Below, piece by piece: positions 8,601 to 17,628 of a stretch of 64,000 bases of DNA (position 1 is its first letter; each line of letters opens with the position of its first letter). The notes beneath the pieces were generated by a model that was given only the letters and a program-made list of their open reading frames with translations, made no database searches and was not told where the DNA came from. A program made the position numbers and the translations under genes. The stretch lies in NCBI RefSeq assembly GCF_014596915.1, contig NZ_JACVWU010000028.1:1-64000 (forward strand), in the 5' to 3' direction. The stretch comes from Streptomyces sp. TRM68416 (GTDB lineage Bacteria; Actinomycetota; Actinomycetes; Streptomycetales; Streptomycetaceae).

Positions 8601-9038
8601 TCATGGAAGAAGTTCGCGGGGGTAGACAATGGCCGTGGCGCCTTCGATCTCCATGACCTCCACCAGCGCTCCCACCGGTATGACCAGGCTCTCGTCGAGG
8701 GCCCGTGCGGACCACTCCTCACCGGAGAGCTTGATCAGACCGTGGGTCGCGGTGACCTCCTGCACCACCTCGGCCCGCTTGCCGATCAGCGCATCGCTGC
8801 CCTCTCGGGTGAGGGGCTGCTGTGCCATCTGCCGCAGGGCGATGGGCCGGACGATGACGAGACCGGCGGCCGCCGCCAGGCCGAGGGCCACGAGCTGGCC
8901 GAGCAGGCCGATGCCCACACCGGCCACCACAGCGGCGACCAGGGCGGCACCCGCCAGCAGACCGAAGACCAATGTCAGGGTGAAGAACTCCGCGACGCCC
9001 AACCCTGCGGCGGCGAGCAGCCATACGAACCACGGCAT
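8601..9038 (-). CDS. NfeD-like membrane protein
   Basis: This 145-residue protein starts at the ATG at 9038, preceded by AAGGAGG. Two or three N-terminal membrane segments (residues about 5-75) are followed by an OB-fold NfeD domain (LIGKRAEVVQEVTATHGLIKL through IEGATAIVYP). It lacks the large ClpP-like protease domain of long NfeD proteins, so it is the short form. The 29-bp gap to the SPFH gene indicates an operon. NfeD proteins are partners of stomatins. Confidence 0.88.
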   Translation of the reverse strand: MPWFVWLLAAAGLGVAEFFTLTLVFGLLAGAALVAAVVAGVGIGLLGQLVALGLAAAAGLVIVRPIALRQMAQQPLTREGSDALIGKRAEVVQEVTATHGLIKLSGEEWSARALDESLVIPVGALVEVMEIEGATAIVYPRELLP

Positions 9039-9483
9039 CCGATCGCCCTCCTTCGGCGCCTCCTCCACCCAAGCTACCTCTCGGAGAGCCGGACAGGACA
9101 GGCACGACAGCTGTAGTTACCGACAGCCGGAAGACCTGTCCCTTTCCGGGTTCTCCCACGGAATCGGGTACCACGTCCCGTCTGCCTCCGCACCACCATC
9201 CTGACGCGTCCCTGACGGCCGGCGCATTGCCGTGGACCGGCAATCTTCAGCGGCTGTGAGTGCCGGTCGGTGATACAACGGCCGGTTCAGAGAGGGGCGG
9301 CTGTTGCGTCCGGCGCGCCAAACCCATCGGTTCACGCCAGACCGGCAGCCCCCGTGACTGCTTCTTGACCTTGTTTTGGCGTTCTCCATACGGCATCTTT
9401 ACTGGTCGGGTGCGCCGGGAAGTCTGGTCGGCAACTCCGGTGTCATTGCCGGAGTTCAATCGTCGTCAATCGAAGTGGGGGCC
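9039..9483. other. 445-bp divergent control region between nfeD and sulP
   Basis: No convincing gene is seen. The region contains a TTGACC hexamer at 9366-9371 with TACGGC 18 bases later, a possible promoter for sulP. A perfect inverted repeat lies nearer the start codon and is listed separately. Confidence 0.45.
9433..9456 (+). promoter_or_regulatory. Inverted repeat in sulP leader
   Basis: AACTCCGG (9433-9440) and CCGGAGTT (9449-9456) form a perfect 8-bp inverted repeat with an 8-base spacer, ending 27 bases before the sulP ATG. It could be a repressor operator or an mRNA hairpin; the sequence alone does not decide. Confidence 0.45.
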
Positions 9484-10944
9484 ATGCTCCAGCGCATCGC
9501 CAAGGAAGCTCTGTCCGGCCTGACCGTCGCCATCGTGGCATTGCCGCTGGCCATAGCCTTCGGCATCACTGCGACCGGCACCTCCGAGGGTGCGCTGGTC
9601 GGACTGTTCGGCGCGATCTTCGCCGGGTTCTTCGCGGCTCTGTTCGGCGGTACGCCGGGGCAGGTCACGGGTCCCACCGGCCCCATCACCGTCGTCGCCA
9701 CCGGAGTGATCGCCTCGCACGGCCTTGAGGGCGCGTTCCTGGCGTTCATCATGGCCGGCGCGTTCCAGATCCTGTTCGGCCTGTGCCGGCTGGGCTCGCT
9801 GATCCGCTTCATACCCCACCCCGTGGTGTCCGGCTTCATGGGCGGCATCGCGCTCATCATCATCCTGGGCGAGCTGGACCAGGTGGAGCAGAGCTTCCTG
9901 GTGGTGGCGCTGACGGTCGGGCTGATGCTCGGGTCCGCCCGTGTGATCAAGTCGGTGCCGGCCAGTCTGATCGCCCTCGTGCTGATGACCGTGATCCTGC
10001 GGTTCGGCGAATCGCTGCTGCGGGACGTGCGCCTCGGGCCGGTGCCGCTCAACGAGACGATCGACTACATAGGCAAGATCCCGGAGTCCATACCCACGCT
10101 GTCCCTCCCGGACGCCGACGGGTCGATGTTCGTCACCCTGCTGCTGCCCGCCCTCGCCATCGCGCTTCTCGGCTCCATCGACTCGCTGCTGACCTCGGTC
10201 GTCATGGACAACATCACCGGCTCCCGGCACCAGAGCAACAAGGAGCTCATCGGCCAGGGCATCGGCAACGCGATGAGCGGCCTGTTCGGCGGACTCGCCA
10301 GCGCCGGCGCCACCGTGCGCTCCGTGGTCAACGTCAGGAGCGGCGGCCGCACCTGGATCTCGGCCGCCACCCACAGTGTGATCCTCCTCGTCCTGGTGGT
10401 CGGCCTCGGGGCCGCCGTCCAGTACATCCCCCTTGCCGTCCTGTCGGGCATCCTGATCCTGACCGCCATCGGCATGTTCGACTGGGAGGGTCTGCGCAAG
10501 GCGCATGTCTCGCCCAAGGGTGATGTCGCCGTGATGTTCGTGACGATGATCGTCACCGTGCTGGTCGACCTCACCGTGGCCGTGGCCGCCGGCGTCGGCC
10601 TCGCACTCGCCCTGCACGCGGTGCAGTCCCGCCGCGCCAAGGCCTCGGTCGCCCAGGACGACACCACGACGTACAGCATCGAAGGGCCTCTGTCGTTCCT
10701 CTCGGTCGACCGCGTCTTCACCACGCTGCGCGGCGACCACTCCGACCTGTCGGTGAGCCTCAAGGACGTGACCTACATCGATCTGTCCGGCACGAAGGCC
10801 CTGCTCACCTTCATAGACCACTCGCACGAGCGCGGGGTCACCCTCGGTCTCAGGGATCTCCCACCCCACGTCGAGAACCAGCTCGTCGCCCTCGCGGACG
10901 ACAGCCAGCGCGACAAACTCAAGGCCGTCGGCGTCAAGGCCTAG
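9484..10944 (+). CDS. SulP-family anion transporter with STAS domain
   Basis: The 486-residue product starts at the ATG at 9484. About ten to twelve membrane segments begin with SGLTVAIVALPLAIAFGI; GGTPGQVTGPTGPITVV and the PHPVVSGFMGGIAL segment are SulP core signatures. Residues about 400-480 form a cytoplasmic STAS domain (DLSVSLKDVTYIDLSGTKALL). SulP proteins carry sulfate, bicarbonate or other anions; no carbonic anhydrase or sulfur gene is adjacent, so the substrate is open. A longer frame upstream has no ribosome site. A strong terminator follows. Confidence 0.88.
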   Translation: MLQRIAKEALSGLTVAIVALPLAIAFGITATGTSEGALVGLFGAIFAGFFAALFGGTPGQVTGPTGPITVVATGVIASHGLEGAFLAFIMAGAFQILFGLCRLGSLIRFIPHPVVSGFMGGIALIIILGELDQVEQSFLVVALTVGLMLGSARVIKSVPASLIALVLMTVILRFGESLLRDVRLGPVPLNETIDYIGKIPESIPTLSLPDADGSMFVTLLLPALAIALLGSIDSLLTSVVMDNITGSRHQSNKELIGQGIGNAMSGLFGGLASAGATVRSVVNVRSGGRTWISAATHSVILLVLVVGLGAAVQYIPLAVLSGILILTAIGMFDWEGLRKAHVSPKGDVAVMFVTMIVTVLVDLTVAVAAGVGLALALHAVQSRRAKASVAQDDTTTYSIEGPLSFLSVDRVFTTLRGDHSDLSVSLKDVTYIDLSGTKALLTFIDHSHERGVTLGLRDLPPHVENQLVALADDSQRDKLKAVGVKA

Positions 10945-10956
10945 CAACGGCACGCC

Positions 10957-10990
10957 GCCACCGCCCCGCCGCACGGCTCGGGGCGGTGGC
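10957..10990 (+). terminator. sulP terminator
   Basis: GCCACCGCCCCG (10957-10968) pairs perfectly with CGGGGCGGTGGC (10979-10990) around a 10-base loop, 12 bases after the sulP stop. Confidence 0.8.
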
Positions 10991-11063
10991 CACTGCCGCG
11001 ACCGCGGTGGCCACGCGGCGCTGCGAAGGCCGCTGCCTGCGGGCCCTGTCACGAGGACCCTGC

Positions 11064-11387
11064 TCAGAGCCCGCCATGGCGTTGCCGATGACCAGGTGTG
11101 CCCGGCGTGCGCTGACTCACTGCGATCACGATGATGCCGGTGACCATGAGCGCACTGCCGGTCAGGGTCCCCCACTGCCGGATGTCGAGGTCGTCGGCCA
11201 TCAACCCGAAGAGCGCCTGACAGCAAAGGGCGATGGCCATCACCAGCTGCCCCCAGCCGTAGACCCGCGGGCGGCGGATGTGTTTCCGGTTCGTGGGAAG
11301 CACCCGTCCGCGGGTCACCGCCGCTGCCCCCGAGGCGGCGATGAGCAGCGCCGGCACGACGACCGGTATGCCGAGGTAGAGCCTCAT
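11064..11387 (-). CDS. Small multi-pass membrane protein of unknown function
   Basis: The 107-residue product has three hydrophobic segments (residues about 1-23, 46-64 and 73-93) separated by a basic loop (RNRKHIRRPR-like). A good GGGAGG site precedes the ATG at 11387. I do not recognise the family. It stands alone between the sulP terminator and the phytase gene on the same strand, 184 bp downstream of phytase. A near-perfect palindrome at 11468-11481 lies in that gap. Confidence 0.6.
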   Translation of the reverse strand: MRLYLGIPVVVPALLIAASGAAAVTRGRVLPTNRKHIRRPRVYGWGQLVMAIALCCQALFGLMADDLDIRQWGTLTGSALMVTGIIVIAVSQRTPGTPGHRQRHGGL

Positions 11388-11571
11388 GTCCCCTCCCTGC
11401 GCGCCGGGCCCACGCCGGACACCGCGTGATCATGACGCCCCCTGTGTCACGCGTCCAAGAGCTTCCGTCCGGGATCCCGGAACGCATCGACAAGGGCGGC
11501 GGTCCGGGTGACGTTGCGCGCAAGGCACCTGGCAGGCGTTCTTGCCGCGGCCCCGCGGGAACACCGCAGGG

Positions 11572-12888
11572 TCAGTCGTCCAGAGCGTTCAGTACGTCGC
11601 CCAGGTCGAGGAACTTGAATCCGGTGGTGTCGCGGTCCTGGTCCTGGGGGGTCTCCTGGCCGTCCTGGACGACGAGGAGGCCGTTGGGGTAGCGGCGGCC
11701 GAGGGGGGCGTTGAGGGCCGCGGCCCCGTCGCACTCCTCGGAGCCGTCGAGGGTGGCGGAGGCGGCCGTGACGCGGAAGCCGCCCTCGTACTCGTTGTCG
11801 TCGGAAAGCTCGCGGTCGTAGGCGGCGAAGGAATTGTCGCCCTGGCTGGAGGCGAGGAGGTAGCCGTCGCCGTCGTCCTCGGGGATCAGGGTCAGGCCCT
11901 CGACGTCGGCGGAGATGCGGGTGCCGCCGTAGCCGGGGTCGGCGCCCGGGGTGCACTCCTCGGTGGCCTCGTCGTAGGTGCCGGGCACGCCGTACTCACG
12001 GACCTTGTCGATCAGCCGGGGCGTGCCGGTGAGGTCGGCGCGCATCCGCCAGATGCCGACGTCCTCCTGGCCGGCGTAGAGCATGCCGTTGGCGGGGTCG
12101 ACCACCATGCCCTCCACCTGGGGCAGTTCGCCGGGTTCCAGGCACGGGGTCCACGCGCGGCCGTCGGGGAGGCGGAAGGACGAGGGCAGGTCGAGGGTGC
12201 GGATCTCGCGGTAGGTGACCTTGCCGGAGCCGCTCGGAAGGAGTTCGAGGAGCGCGACGGTCGTCGTCTCGCGGCGGCTGACCAGCGCGTAGGAGCGGCC
12301 GCGGTGGGTCCAGGTGGCCAGGCCGTACGCGGTGCGCTGGTCGTTGATCTCCTCCTGGTCGGCGGAGAAGACGGGCGGTACGGACGGGTCGGTGACGTCG
12401 GTGAGCGGGCCGCCGGCGCGGTCGCGGTCGATGCGGTAGAAGCGGAGGCGGTCGTTGCCGCGGTCGCTGACCACGGCGAGGTCGGTGCGGCCGGTGGACA
12501 GTTTCAGGCCGTGCACGAGGTCGACGTTGTTGAAACGGCCGGGGGCGTCCGCGGAGGTCGGGCCGGCCGGAGCGGGGATCGACTGGATCTGGCGCGCGGC
12601 GAGGTCGTAGACGCGCAGGCCGCCCTTCTTGGCCGTCGCGACGACCAGGCTGCGGCCCGGGTCGGCGGCGTTGCGCCAGATCGCCGGGTCGTCCGCGTCG
12701 GCGTTGCCGCCCGCCTTGTCGTCGTGGAGTGCCGCCGTCTCGGCCCGGGGTGTGATCGCGGCCAGTTCGTCCGAGGCGTGCGCCTGGGCGGGCAGCGTCA
12801 TGGCGAGGGCCACCGTGGTGGCCGTCATCAGGAAGACGTGCGGTCGGCGGATACGGGACTCGAACACGCGGAACGCTCCTTCGGTCAT
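11572..12888 (-). CDS. Secreted beta-propeller 3-phytase
   Basis: The 438-residue protein has an N-terminal signal peptide (hydrophobic TATTVALAMTLPAQA). The mature part shows the BPP phytase pattern: DADDPAIWRN near the start, FNNVDLVHG, RGNDRLRFYRID, EINDQRTAYGLA, PQVEGMVVDP, GGTRISADVEGLTLI and PNGLLVVQDGQE. These Asp/Glu-rich blades bind calcium. BPP phytases release phosphate from phytate outside the cell, so phosphate starvation control would be expected, but no clear PHO box is visible upstream. Residue loss is not evident and length is normal. Confidence 0.88.
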   Translation of the reverse strand: MTEGAFRVFESRIRRPHVFLMTATTVALAMTLPAQAHASDELAAITPRAETAALHDDKAGGNADADDPAIWRNAADPGRSLVVATAKKGGLRVYDLAARQIQSIPAPAGPTSADAPGRFNNVDLVHGLKLSTGRTDLAVVSDRGNDRLRFYRIDRDRAGGPLTDVTDPSVPPVFSADQEEINDQRTAYGLATWTHRGRSYALVSRRETTTVALLELLPSGSGKVTYREIRTLDLPSSFRLPDGRAWTPCLEPGELPQVEGMVVDPANGMLYAGQEDVGIWRMRADLTGTPRLIDKVREYGVPGTYDEATEECTPGADPGYGGTRISADVEGLTLIPEDDGDGYLLASSQGDNSFAAYDRELSDDNEYEGGFRVTAASATLDGSEECDGAAALNAPLGRRYPNGLLVVQDGQETPQDQDRDTTGFKFLDLGDVLNALDD

Positions 12889-13158
12889 GATCGGATGCGT
12901 TCGCAGCCTGTCGACCTCGTGTGAAGACTCGGCGTCGGCTGTCGACCCACGGATGGCCGTGGCATGAACACTACATAACGGACGACGCCGGCCGCGAGGC
13001 GAGCCCCGCGGCCGGCCGTGGCGCGCGCTCGTCCATGTTCTTCACGCGCGCTCTCCCCCATGCGACAGCGAGCGGCACCGGTCATGCGCCGCCCCCTGAT
13101 CCAGCCTCGCCGCACGTCCGCCGGGAGGGGGCGGGAACTCACCAACGGGTGGAGGCTC

Positions 13159-13635
13159 TTACGTGCGTTCGGAACTAGGGCCTGCGGCGACCGCGCCGGG
13201 GGCTTCCTCGGTCACGCCGTTCAGCTCCGAGTCGGGATCGGAGCCGTAGGGGCGGGTGAGGACCTCCATGCCGTGTCCGGCCGGATCCTTGAAGTACACG
13301 CCCCGGCCGCCGTCGTTGCGGTTGATGCGGCCCGGGAAACGGGCGTGCGGGTCGGCCTGGATGGGCACGCGGGCCGCGACCAGCCGGGCCAGGATCGGGT
13401 CGAACTCCTCCTCTGAGACGAGGAAGGCGTAGTGCTGGACGGGAATCTCGATGTCGACGGTCGCGAAGTCGAGCGTGACGCCGTTCGTGGTACGGACGGG
13501 CAGGAAGGGTTCGGCGGGCTCGCCGACCTCCAGTCCCAGGATCTCGGCGAGGAAACGGGCCGACTTCTCACGGTCGTGGGCGAGGACGACGGTGTGATTG
13601 AACTCAACGGACAAGGTGAATGCCTCCACGGGCAT
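13159..13635 (-). CDS. VOC-superfamily (glyoxalase/bleomycin resistance fold) protein
   Basis: This 158-residue protein starts at the ATG at 13635, preceded by GGAGG; the frame to 13677 lacks a site. It shows the paired beta-alpha-beta modules of VOC enzymes, with EFNHTVVLAHDREKSARFLAEILGL at the start and the metal-site pattern NDGGRGVYFKDPAGHGMEVL near the end. His9 region, a central His and the Glu in GMEVL are possible ligands. The specific reaction (dioxygenase, isomerase or antibiotic binding) cannot be assigned. Confidence 0.8.
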   Translation of the reverse strand: MPVEAFTLSVEFNHTVVLAHDREKSARFLAEILGLEVGEPAEPFLPVRTTNGVTLDFATVDIEIPVQHYAFLVSEEEFDPILARLVAARVPIQADPHARFPGRINRNDGGRGVYFKDPAGHGMEVLTRPYGSDPDSELNGVTEEAPGAVAAGPSSERT

Positions 13636-13697
13636 CTCCGCGGAACCTCCATGCCTCACCCGGACGGTGACCGACACGCGATGCCGCGGCGATGATC

Positions 13698-14609
13698 CTA
13701 AGCACCCCTGCGCGCGCGTGTCGAAGGTTTTTGCGGCACGTGCCGGAGACCGGCTTCGAGGTCGTCGAGCGCTCTGCGCGCGGCGGCGATGCGGGCGCTC
13801 AGCTCCCGCCCGTGGTCACACCCGCCCGCCGCCGAGAGCGGCCCGGGCGGGCGCCGGTCCTCGACCCGCTCGCGCTCCAGTTCACGGGCCTCCTCCAGGG
13901 AGCTGATGACGACACCGATGAGGACGTTCACCAGCACGAAGGAGGCGATCAGGACGTAGGAGACGTAGTAGAGCAGGCTCCAGCGCGATATGCCCAGACC
14001 GGCGTGGACCGCGTCGCCGAGGCCGTCCAGGGTCATCAGCAGGAAGAGGGTGAGGACCGCGCGGCCGATCGAACCGTACTGCTCGGGATCGGCGTCGCCG
14101 AAGAAGAGCCAGCCCACCATGGCGTAGACGTAGAGCAGCAGCGCGCCGACGAGCAGAAAGCTGACGGTGCCCGGCAGGCTCCGGGCCACCGCGACCATGA
14201 CGATGCGCAGTTGGGGCAGGAACCGGGCGGTGCGCAGGACGCGGGCCAGGCGCAGCAGCCGCAGGACGGTGGTGTTCTCCCGGACGAGCGGCAGGAACGC
14301 GCAGACCACGACGGCCAGATCGAAGATGTTCCACGGGTCGCGGAAGAAGTCCCGGGGCCGGTCGGCGTGAGCGCACATCCGCAGCACGATCTCCACCGTG
14401 AAAGCGGCCAGGCAGACGTGCTCGGCGGCCCGCAGCCCCGTCTGCCACTCCTGCGCCATCCCCCGGTACGTCTCGGCGCCCAGCAGCGCGGCGTTCACAA
14501 GGATCAGCGCCAGCACGCCGAGAGCGAACCAACGGGCCTGAGTAACGGCCCGGGCCCACTCCGCCAACGCTCGGCGGGCGGGCCCCGGCCCGTGTTCCAT
14601 GAAGGTCAT
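13698..14609 (-). CDS. Voltage-gated cation channel (NaChBac/BacNav-like)
   Basis: The 303-residue protein has six membrane segments in one 24-residue-linker unit, as in tetrameric bacterial Nav channels. S4 carries five arginines at every third position (117, 120, 123, 126, 129). The pore loop reads TLFLLMTLDGLGD, so the filter is TLDGLGD (193-199) instead of the usual TLESW. After S6 (LVNVLIGVVISSLEEA) comes a charged coiled-coil tail, which tetramerises such channels. Ion selectivity is therefore uncertain. It is a single gene between the VOC gene and a divergent DUF779 gene. Confidence 0.85.
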   Translation of the reverse strand: MTFMEHGPGPARRALAEWARAVTQARWFALGVLALILVNAALLGAETYRGMAQEWQTGLRAAEHVCLAAFTVEIVLRMCAHADRPRDFFRDPWNIFDLAVVVCAFLPLVRENTTVLRLLRLARVLRTARFLPQLRIVMVAVARSLPGTVSFLLVGALLLYVYAMVGWLFFGDADPEQYGSIGRAVLTLFLLMTLDGLGDAVHAGLGISRWSLLYYVSYVLIASFVLVNVLIGVVISSLEEARELERERVEDRRPPGPLSAAGGCDHGRELSARIAAARRALDDLEAGLRHVPQKPSTRARRGA

Positions 14610-14744
14610 CCCGCTGTATCTGCTCCGGCCTGCGGCGGGCTATGCCAGGTGGCCGGGGTGAGAGAGGGGAGCAGATGTGCGAACCGGGCGGGCCCCGTCG
14701 CCGTGCAACCCCCTCGCAACCTCCCGCGTGCCACCGTGCACCCC

Positions 14745-15104
14745 ATGTATGAGGAACTCCCGCGCGTCGAACTCACCCCCGCCGCCGCCGATCTGGTGCG
14801 GCAGCTGTACGCCGCGCACGGCCCGCTGATGTTCCACCAGTCCGGCGGCTGCTGCGACGGCAGCGCCCCCATGTGCTACCCGGCGGGCGAGTTCCGCACC
14901 GGCGACTCGGACGTGCTGCTCGCGGAGCTGTACGTCGCCGACGTGGCGGAACCGGTGTCCTTCTGGATGGCCCGCACCCAGTACGAGGCTTGGAGTCACA
15001 CCCGCCTGATCGTCGACGTCGTCGAGGGCCGGGGCAGCGGCTTCTCCCTGGAGGCACCCGAGGGGGTGCGTTTCCTCACCCGTTCTCGTGTAGTCGGCGG
15101 CTAG
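14745..15104 (+). CDS. DUF779 family protein
   Basis: The 119-residue protein contains the family signature MFHQSGGCCDGSAPMC with a vicinal Cys pair, and later VADVAEPVSFWMA. DUF779 genes usually sit next to an acetaldehyde or other aldehyde dehydrogenase (AdhA regulation context), but no dehydrogenase flanks this copy. The ATG at 14745 lies well inside a longer meaningless frame and gives the family's normal length. The function of the family is unknown; a metal-binding or thiol role is plausible. Confidence 0.8.
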   Translation: MYEELPRVELTPAAADLVRQLYAAHGPLMFHQSGGCCDGSAPMCYPAGEFRTGDSDVLLAELYVADVAEPVSFWMARTQYEAWSHTRLIVDVVEGRGSGFSLEAPEGVRFLTRSRVVGG

Positions 15105-15179
15105 CAGCCCCACGGCACCCGGCCGTCTGGCGTACTTCCCCTGAGTCCTGGGACAGTTGACGCGACATCAGGGGGTGCG

Positions 15180-16418
15180 GTGACGCTTCGTCAAAAGCGG
15201 TGGGCGACGGGCAGAACGGTACTGACGTTTCTCACGGCACTCGGAGCGGTGGCCGGCGCGGGCCTGGTGGGGGCGGCGCCGGCCGACGCCGCTCCGGGCG
15301 GCACGCGGGTGGCGCCGGGTGTGGTGTACGAGCGGTTCGACATCCCGGGCGCGGCCGGGCCCGCCCGCGGCCATCTGCTCCGCGTCGACCTCGGCGATCC
15401 GCGCGTCACCCTGGATCTGCTGCACCCGGGGGCGGTGGCCGCGCGGGCGCCGGTCTCCCGGCTTGCCGACGCCCAGGGCGCGGTGGCGGGTGTCAACGGC
15501 GACTTCTTCAACATCAGCGAGGCCCAGCACCCGGGCGTCGAGGCAACCGGCGCGAGCGTCGGGCCGGCGGTCGCGGCCGGCCTGGCCCTGAAGGCGGCGG
15601 TGCCGAACGGCCAGCGCTTCGGGCCCGCCCTGCCGCCCGGCACCGACACCGAGGACGTCATCGGCATGGGCGTCGACCGCCGGGTCCGGCTGGACGGGCT
15701 GACGCTGGCCGGCCAGGTCCGTACCCGCACCGGGTTCCTCAGACTCCGCGGGCTCAACCAGTACGCACTGCCGGTGGGCTCCGTCGGGGCGTTCACCTCC
15801 GCGTGGGGCGCGGCCTCCCGGGTGCGCGCCACCTGCGGCACCGACACCGACCGGGCCGCCCCGTGCAGCACCGACACGCATGAGGTGACCATCCGCGGCG
15901 GCCGTGTGGTGGCGAGGGCGGACACCCCGGGCGGCGGCGCCGTCGAGCCGGGCACCACCGTGCTGGTGGGCCGGGAGGCGGGGGCCCAGGAGCTGCGGAA
16001 GTTCGCCCTGGGACAGCGGGTGTCGGTACGGCACCGGCTGGTGGCGTCGGACGCGCGGGTGCCCTACCGGTTCGCGGTCGGCGGCTACCCGGTGCTGGCC
16101 GGCGGGGTGCCGCTGCCCGGCCTGGACGACAGGACGTCGGCCGTGCGCACCGCCGTGGGCGTCTCGGGCGGCGGGAGACGGGTGCTGCTGCTGGCACTGG
16201 ACGGCTCCCCCGCCTACCGCGGCGGTCTGACGATCGCCGAAGTGGCCAGGACCATGCGGTCGTTGGGGGCCGTCGACGCCTTCAGCCTGGACGGCGGCGG
16301 TTCCTCGACACTGGTCGCCCGCGCACCGGGCGCCTCCGCGGTGACGGTGCGCAACCATCCGTCGGCCGGCGCCGAGCGCCCGGTCCCCAACGGCATCGGG
16401 GTCTTCTCTACGCCCTGA
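15180..16418 (+). CDS. Secreted phosphodiester glycosidase (NAGPA-domain) protein
   Basis: The 412-residue product begins at a GTG after CAGGGGG. Residues 1-38 form a signal peptide with an Arg-rich start and A-D-A cleavage region. The NAGPA domain is shown by VAGVNGDFFN near the N-terminus and FSLDGGGSSTLVA near the C-terminus, both diagnostic of phosphodiester alpha-GlcNAcase-like enzymes. It is likely secreted and trims sugar-1-phosphodiester bonds of envelope or exopolysaccharide material (family inference). The nearby phospholipase-like gene is also secreted and phosphodiester-directed. Confidence 0.85.
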   Translation: MTLRQKRWATGRTVLTFLTALGAVAGAGLVGAAPADAAPGGTRVAPGVVYERFDIPGAAGPARGHLLRVDLGDPRVTLDLLHPGAVAARAPVSRLADAQGAVAGVNGDFFNISEAQHPGVEATGASVGPAVAAGLALKAAVPNGQRFGPALPPGTDTEDVIGMGVDRRVRLDGLTLAGQVRTRTGFLRLRGLNQYALPVGSVGAFTSAWGAASRVRATCGTDTDRAAPCSTDTHEVTIRGGRVVARADTPGGGAVEPGTTVLVGREAGAQELRKFALGQRVSVRHRLVASDARVPYRFAVGGYPVLAGGVPLPGLDDRTSAVRTAVGVSGGGRRVLLLALDGSPAYRGGLTIAEVARTMRSLGAVDAFSLDGGGSSTLVARAPGASAVTVRNHPSAGAERPVPNGIGVFSTP

Positions 16419-16458
16419 GCGTCACGCGGTGAGGCCGCTGACGTCGACACCGTGAGCC

Positions 16459-16653
16459 TCACGGTCCGAGGCCGCTGACGATGTCCGCCGTCGCCGTCAG
16501 GCCGCTGTGGATGGTGGGCGCGATGCTCGTGCTGGCCAGGTAGAAGCCGAGCAGCGCGCACACCAGGGCGTGGGAGACCTTCAGCCCGCCGTTGCGCAGG
16601 AAGATCACCGCCAGGATCAGGAGCAGCATCAGCACAGAGATGGAAATGGCCAT
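16459..16653 (-). CDS. Small two-segment membrane protein
   Basis: This 64-residue protein starts at the ATG at 16653, preceded by GGAGGAG. It has two hydrophobic segments, residues about 3-20 and 33-48, joined by a short NGGLKVSHA loop, with a small polar tail (TIHSGLTATADIVSGL). Similar short proteins are common in streptomycetes, but I know no function. A compact inverted repeat (16449-16465) overlaps its stop. Confidence 0.65.
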   Translation of the reverse strand: MAISISVLMLLLILAVIFLRNGGLKVSHALVCALLGFYLASTSIAPTIHSGLTATADIVSGLGP

Positions 16654-16764
16654 CGTCAATCTCCTCCGCCACGCCGCCACGTCCGGTTCACGGCGTTCGG
16701 CCGCAAGTGTGGCGTAGCGGAGGGTTCGTCCGTGCGGCTGACCTGTCCGCCGAACGTGTGGTGT

Positions 16765-17628
16765 CTACGCCGACCGGTGGGCGTCCAGGAAGGCTTCGAG
16801 GCCGGCGAGGTCGTCGGTGTTGAGGTGGTCCACGTCGGCGGCGACCAGCTCGGCCCACAGCGCGTCGCGCTCGGGGCCCGGGAGGTCCGGGGTGGCCCAG
16901 AACCGCACCCGCTGCCGACGCGCGTGCGCCGCCCGGACGATGGTGTGCAGCTTCTGCCGTTCGGCGTCCGGGAAGGGGCCGACGCCCCGCCAAGTGAAGT
17001 GGTTCGTCCAGTTGTCGCTGATCAGCGGGATGAAGGAGGCGGGGGCCGCGCTGCCGAGGTCGGTGAGCCGGCCGTCGTAGAAGGCGCGGCGCACGGTCTG
17101 CGCCTCCATGGGGAGGCGGGCGGCGCGGTCGCCGGAGATGACGGCGGTGACGGGGCCGGGGAACACGCGGCCGTGGGCGTAGGTGGTGAACAGGTGCTTG
17201 TAGCGCTTGAGGTGCCGGTCGAGTTCGAGGTAGGTCGAGGAGCCCTCGGTCTTGATGTCGATGAGGAGCTGGAGCGGCTTGCGGTACCCGCGGTGGACCG
17301 AGCCGTGGTTGGCCCTGACCCGGGCGGCGAGCGGGTCGAGGTAGAGGGACTCCAGGGTGCGGGCGGGGTCGAGGTCCACCGGGTCGTGGGCGACGAGGAG
17401 TTGGTCGCCGACGAGGAAGATGTCGGCCTCGACGCTGGTGAAGCGGTGGTCGAGCGCGTCGAGGAGGGGCCGCGGATGCTCGTAGTCGTTGTGGGCGTGG
17501 GCGCGCCGCAACGGGCGCGGGCGGTGCCGTCGTTCACCGGCCACCGCCTGTGTGGCGGGCAGCGCGACGGCTCCGGCGAGCGCGGCGCCGGCCGTGGTGA
17601 GGGCTCTGCGACGGGTGATGAGGGCCAT
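16765..17628 (-). CDS. Secreted phosphatidylinositol phospholipase C/GDPD-like protein
   Basis: The 287-residue product starts at the ATG at 17628 after GGGAGG. It begins with a twin-arginine-like signal (ITRRRALTTAGAALAG). The mature TIM-barrel part has RAHAHNDYEHPRPLLDALDH and then VEADIFLVGDQLLVAHDP, giving the two His and acidic residues of PI-PLC/glycerophosphodiesterase active sites; the layout matches AIM6-type members. LLIDIKTEG is the next barrel strand. It is likely a Tat-exported phosphodiesterase; the exact lipid is unknown. Confidence 0.82.
   Translation of the reverse strand: MALITRRRALTTAGAALAGAVALPATQAVAGERRHRPRPLRRAHAHNDYEHPRPLLDALDHRFTSVEADIFLVGDQLLVAHDPVDLDPARTLESLYLDPLAARVRANHGSVHRGYRKPLQLLIDIKTEGSSTYLELDRHLKRYKHLFTTYAHGRVFPGPVTAVISGDRAARLPMEAQTVRRAFYDGRLTDLGSAAPASFIPLISDNWTNHFTWRGVGPFPDAERQKLHTIVRAAHARRQRVRFWATPDLPGPERDALWAELVAADVDHLNTDDLAGLEAFLDAHRSA

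Noticed and set aside
9466..11523. A 685-codon minus-strand frame over sulP
   Set aside because: Antisense shadow of a well-supported transporter gene.
12889..13050. Possible PHO box before the phytase
   Set aside because: Only one GTTCA-like half site is visible; no direct repeats with the proper spacing.
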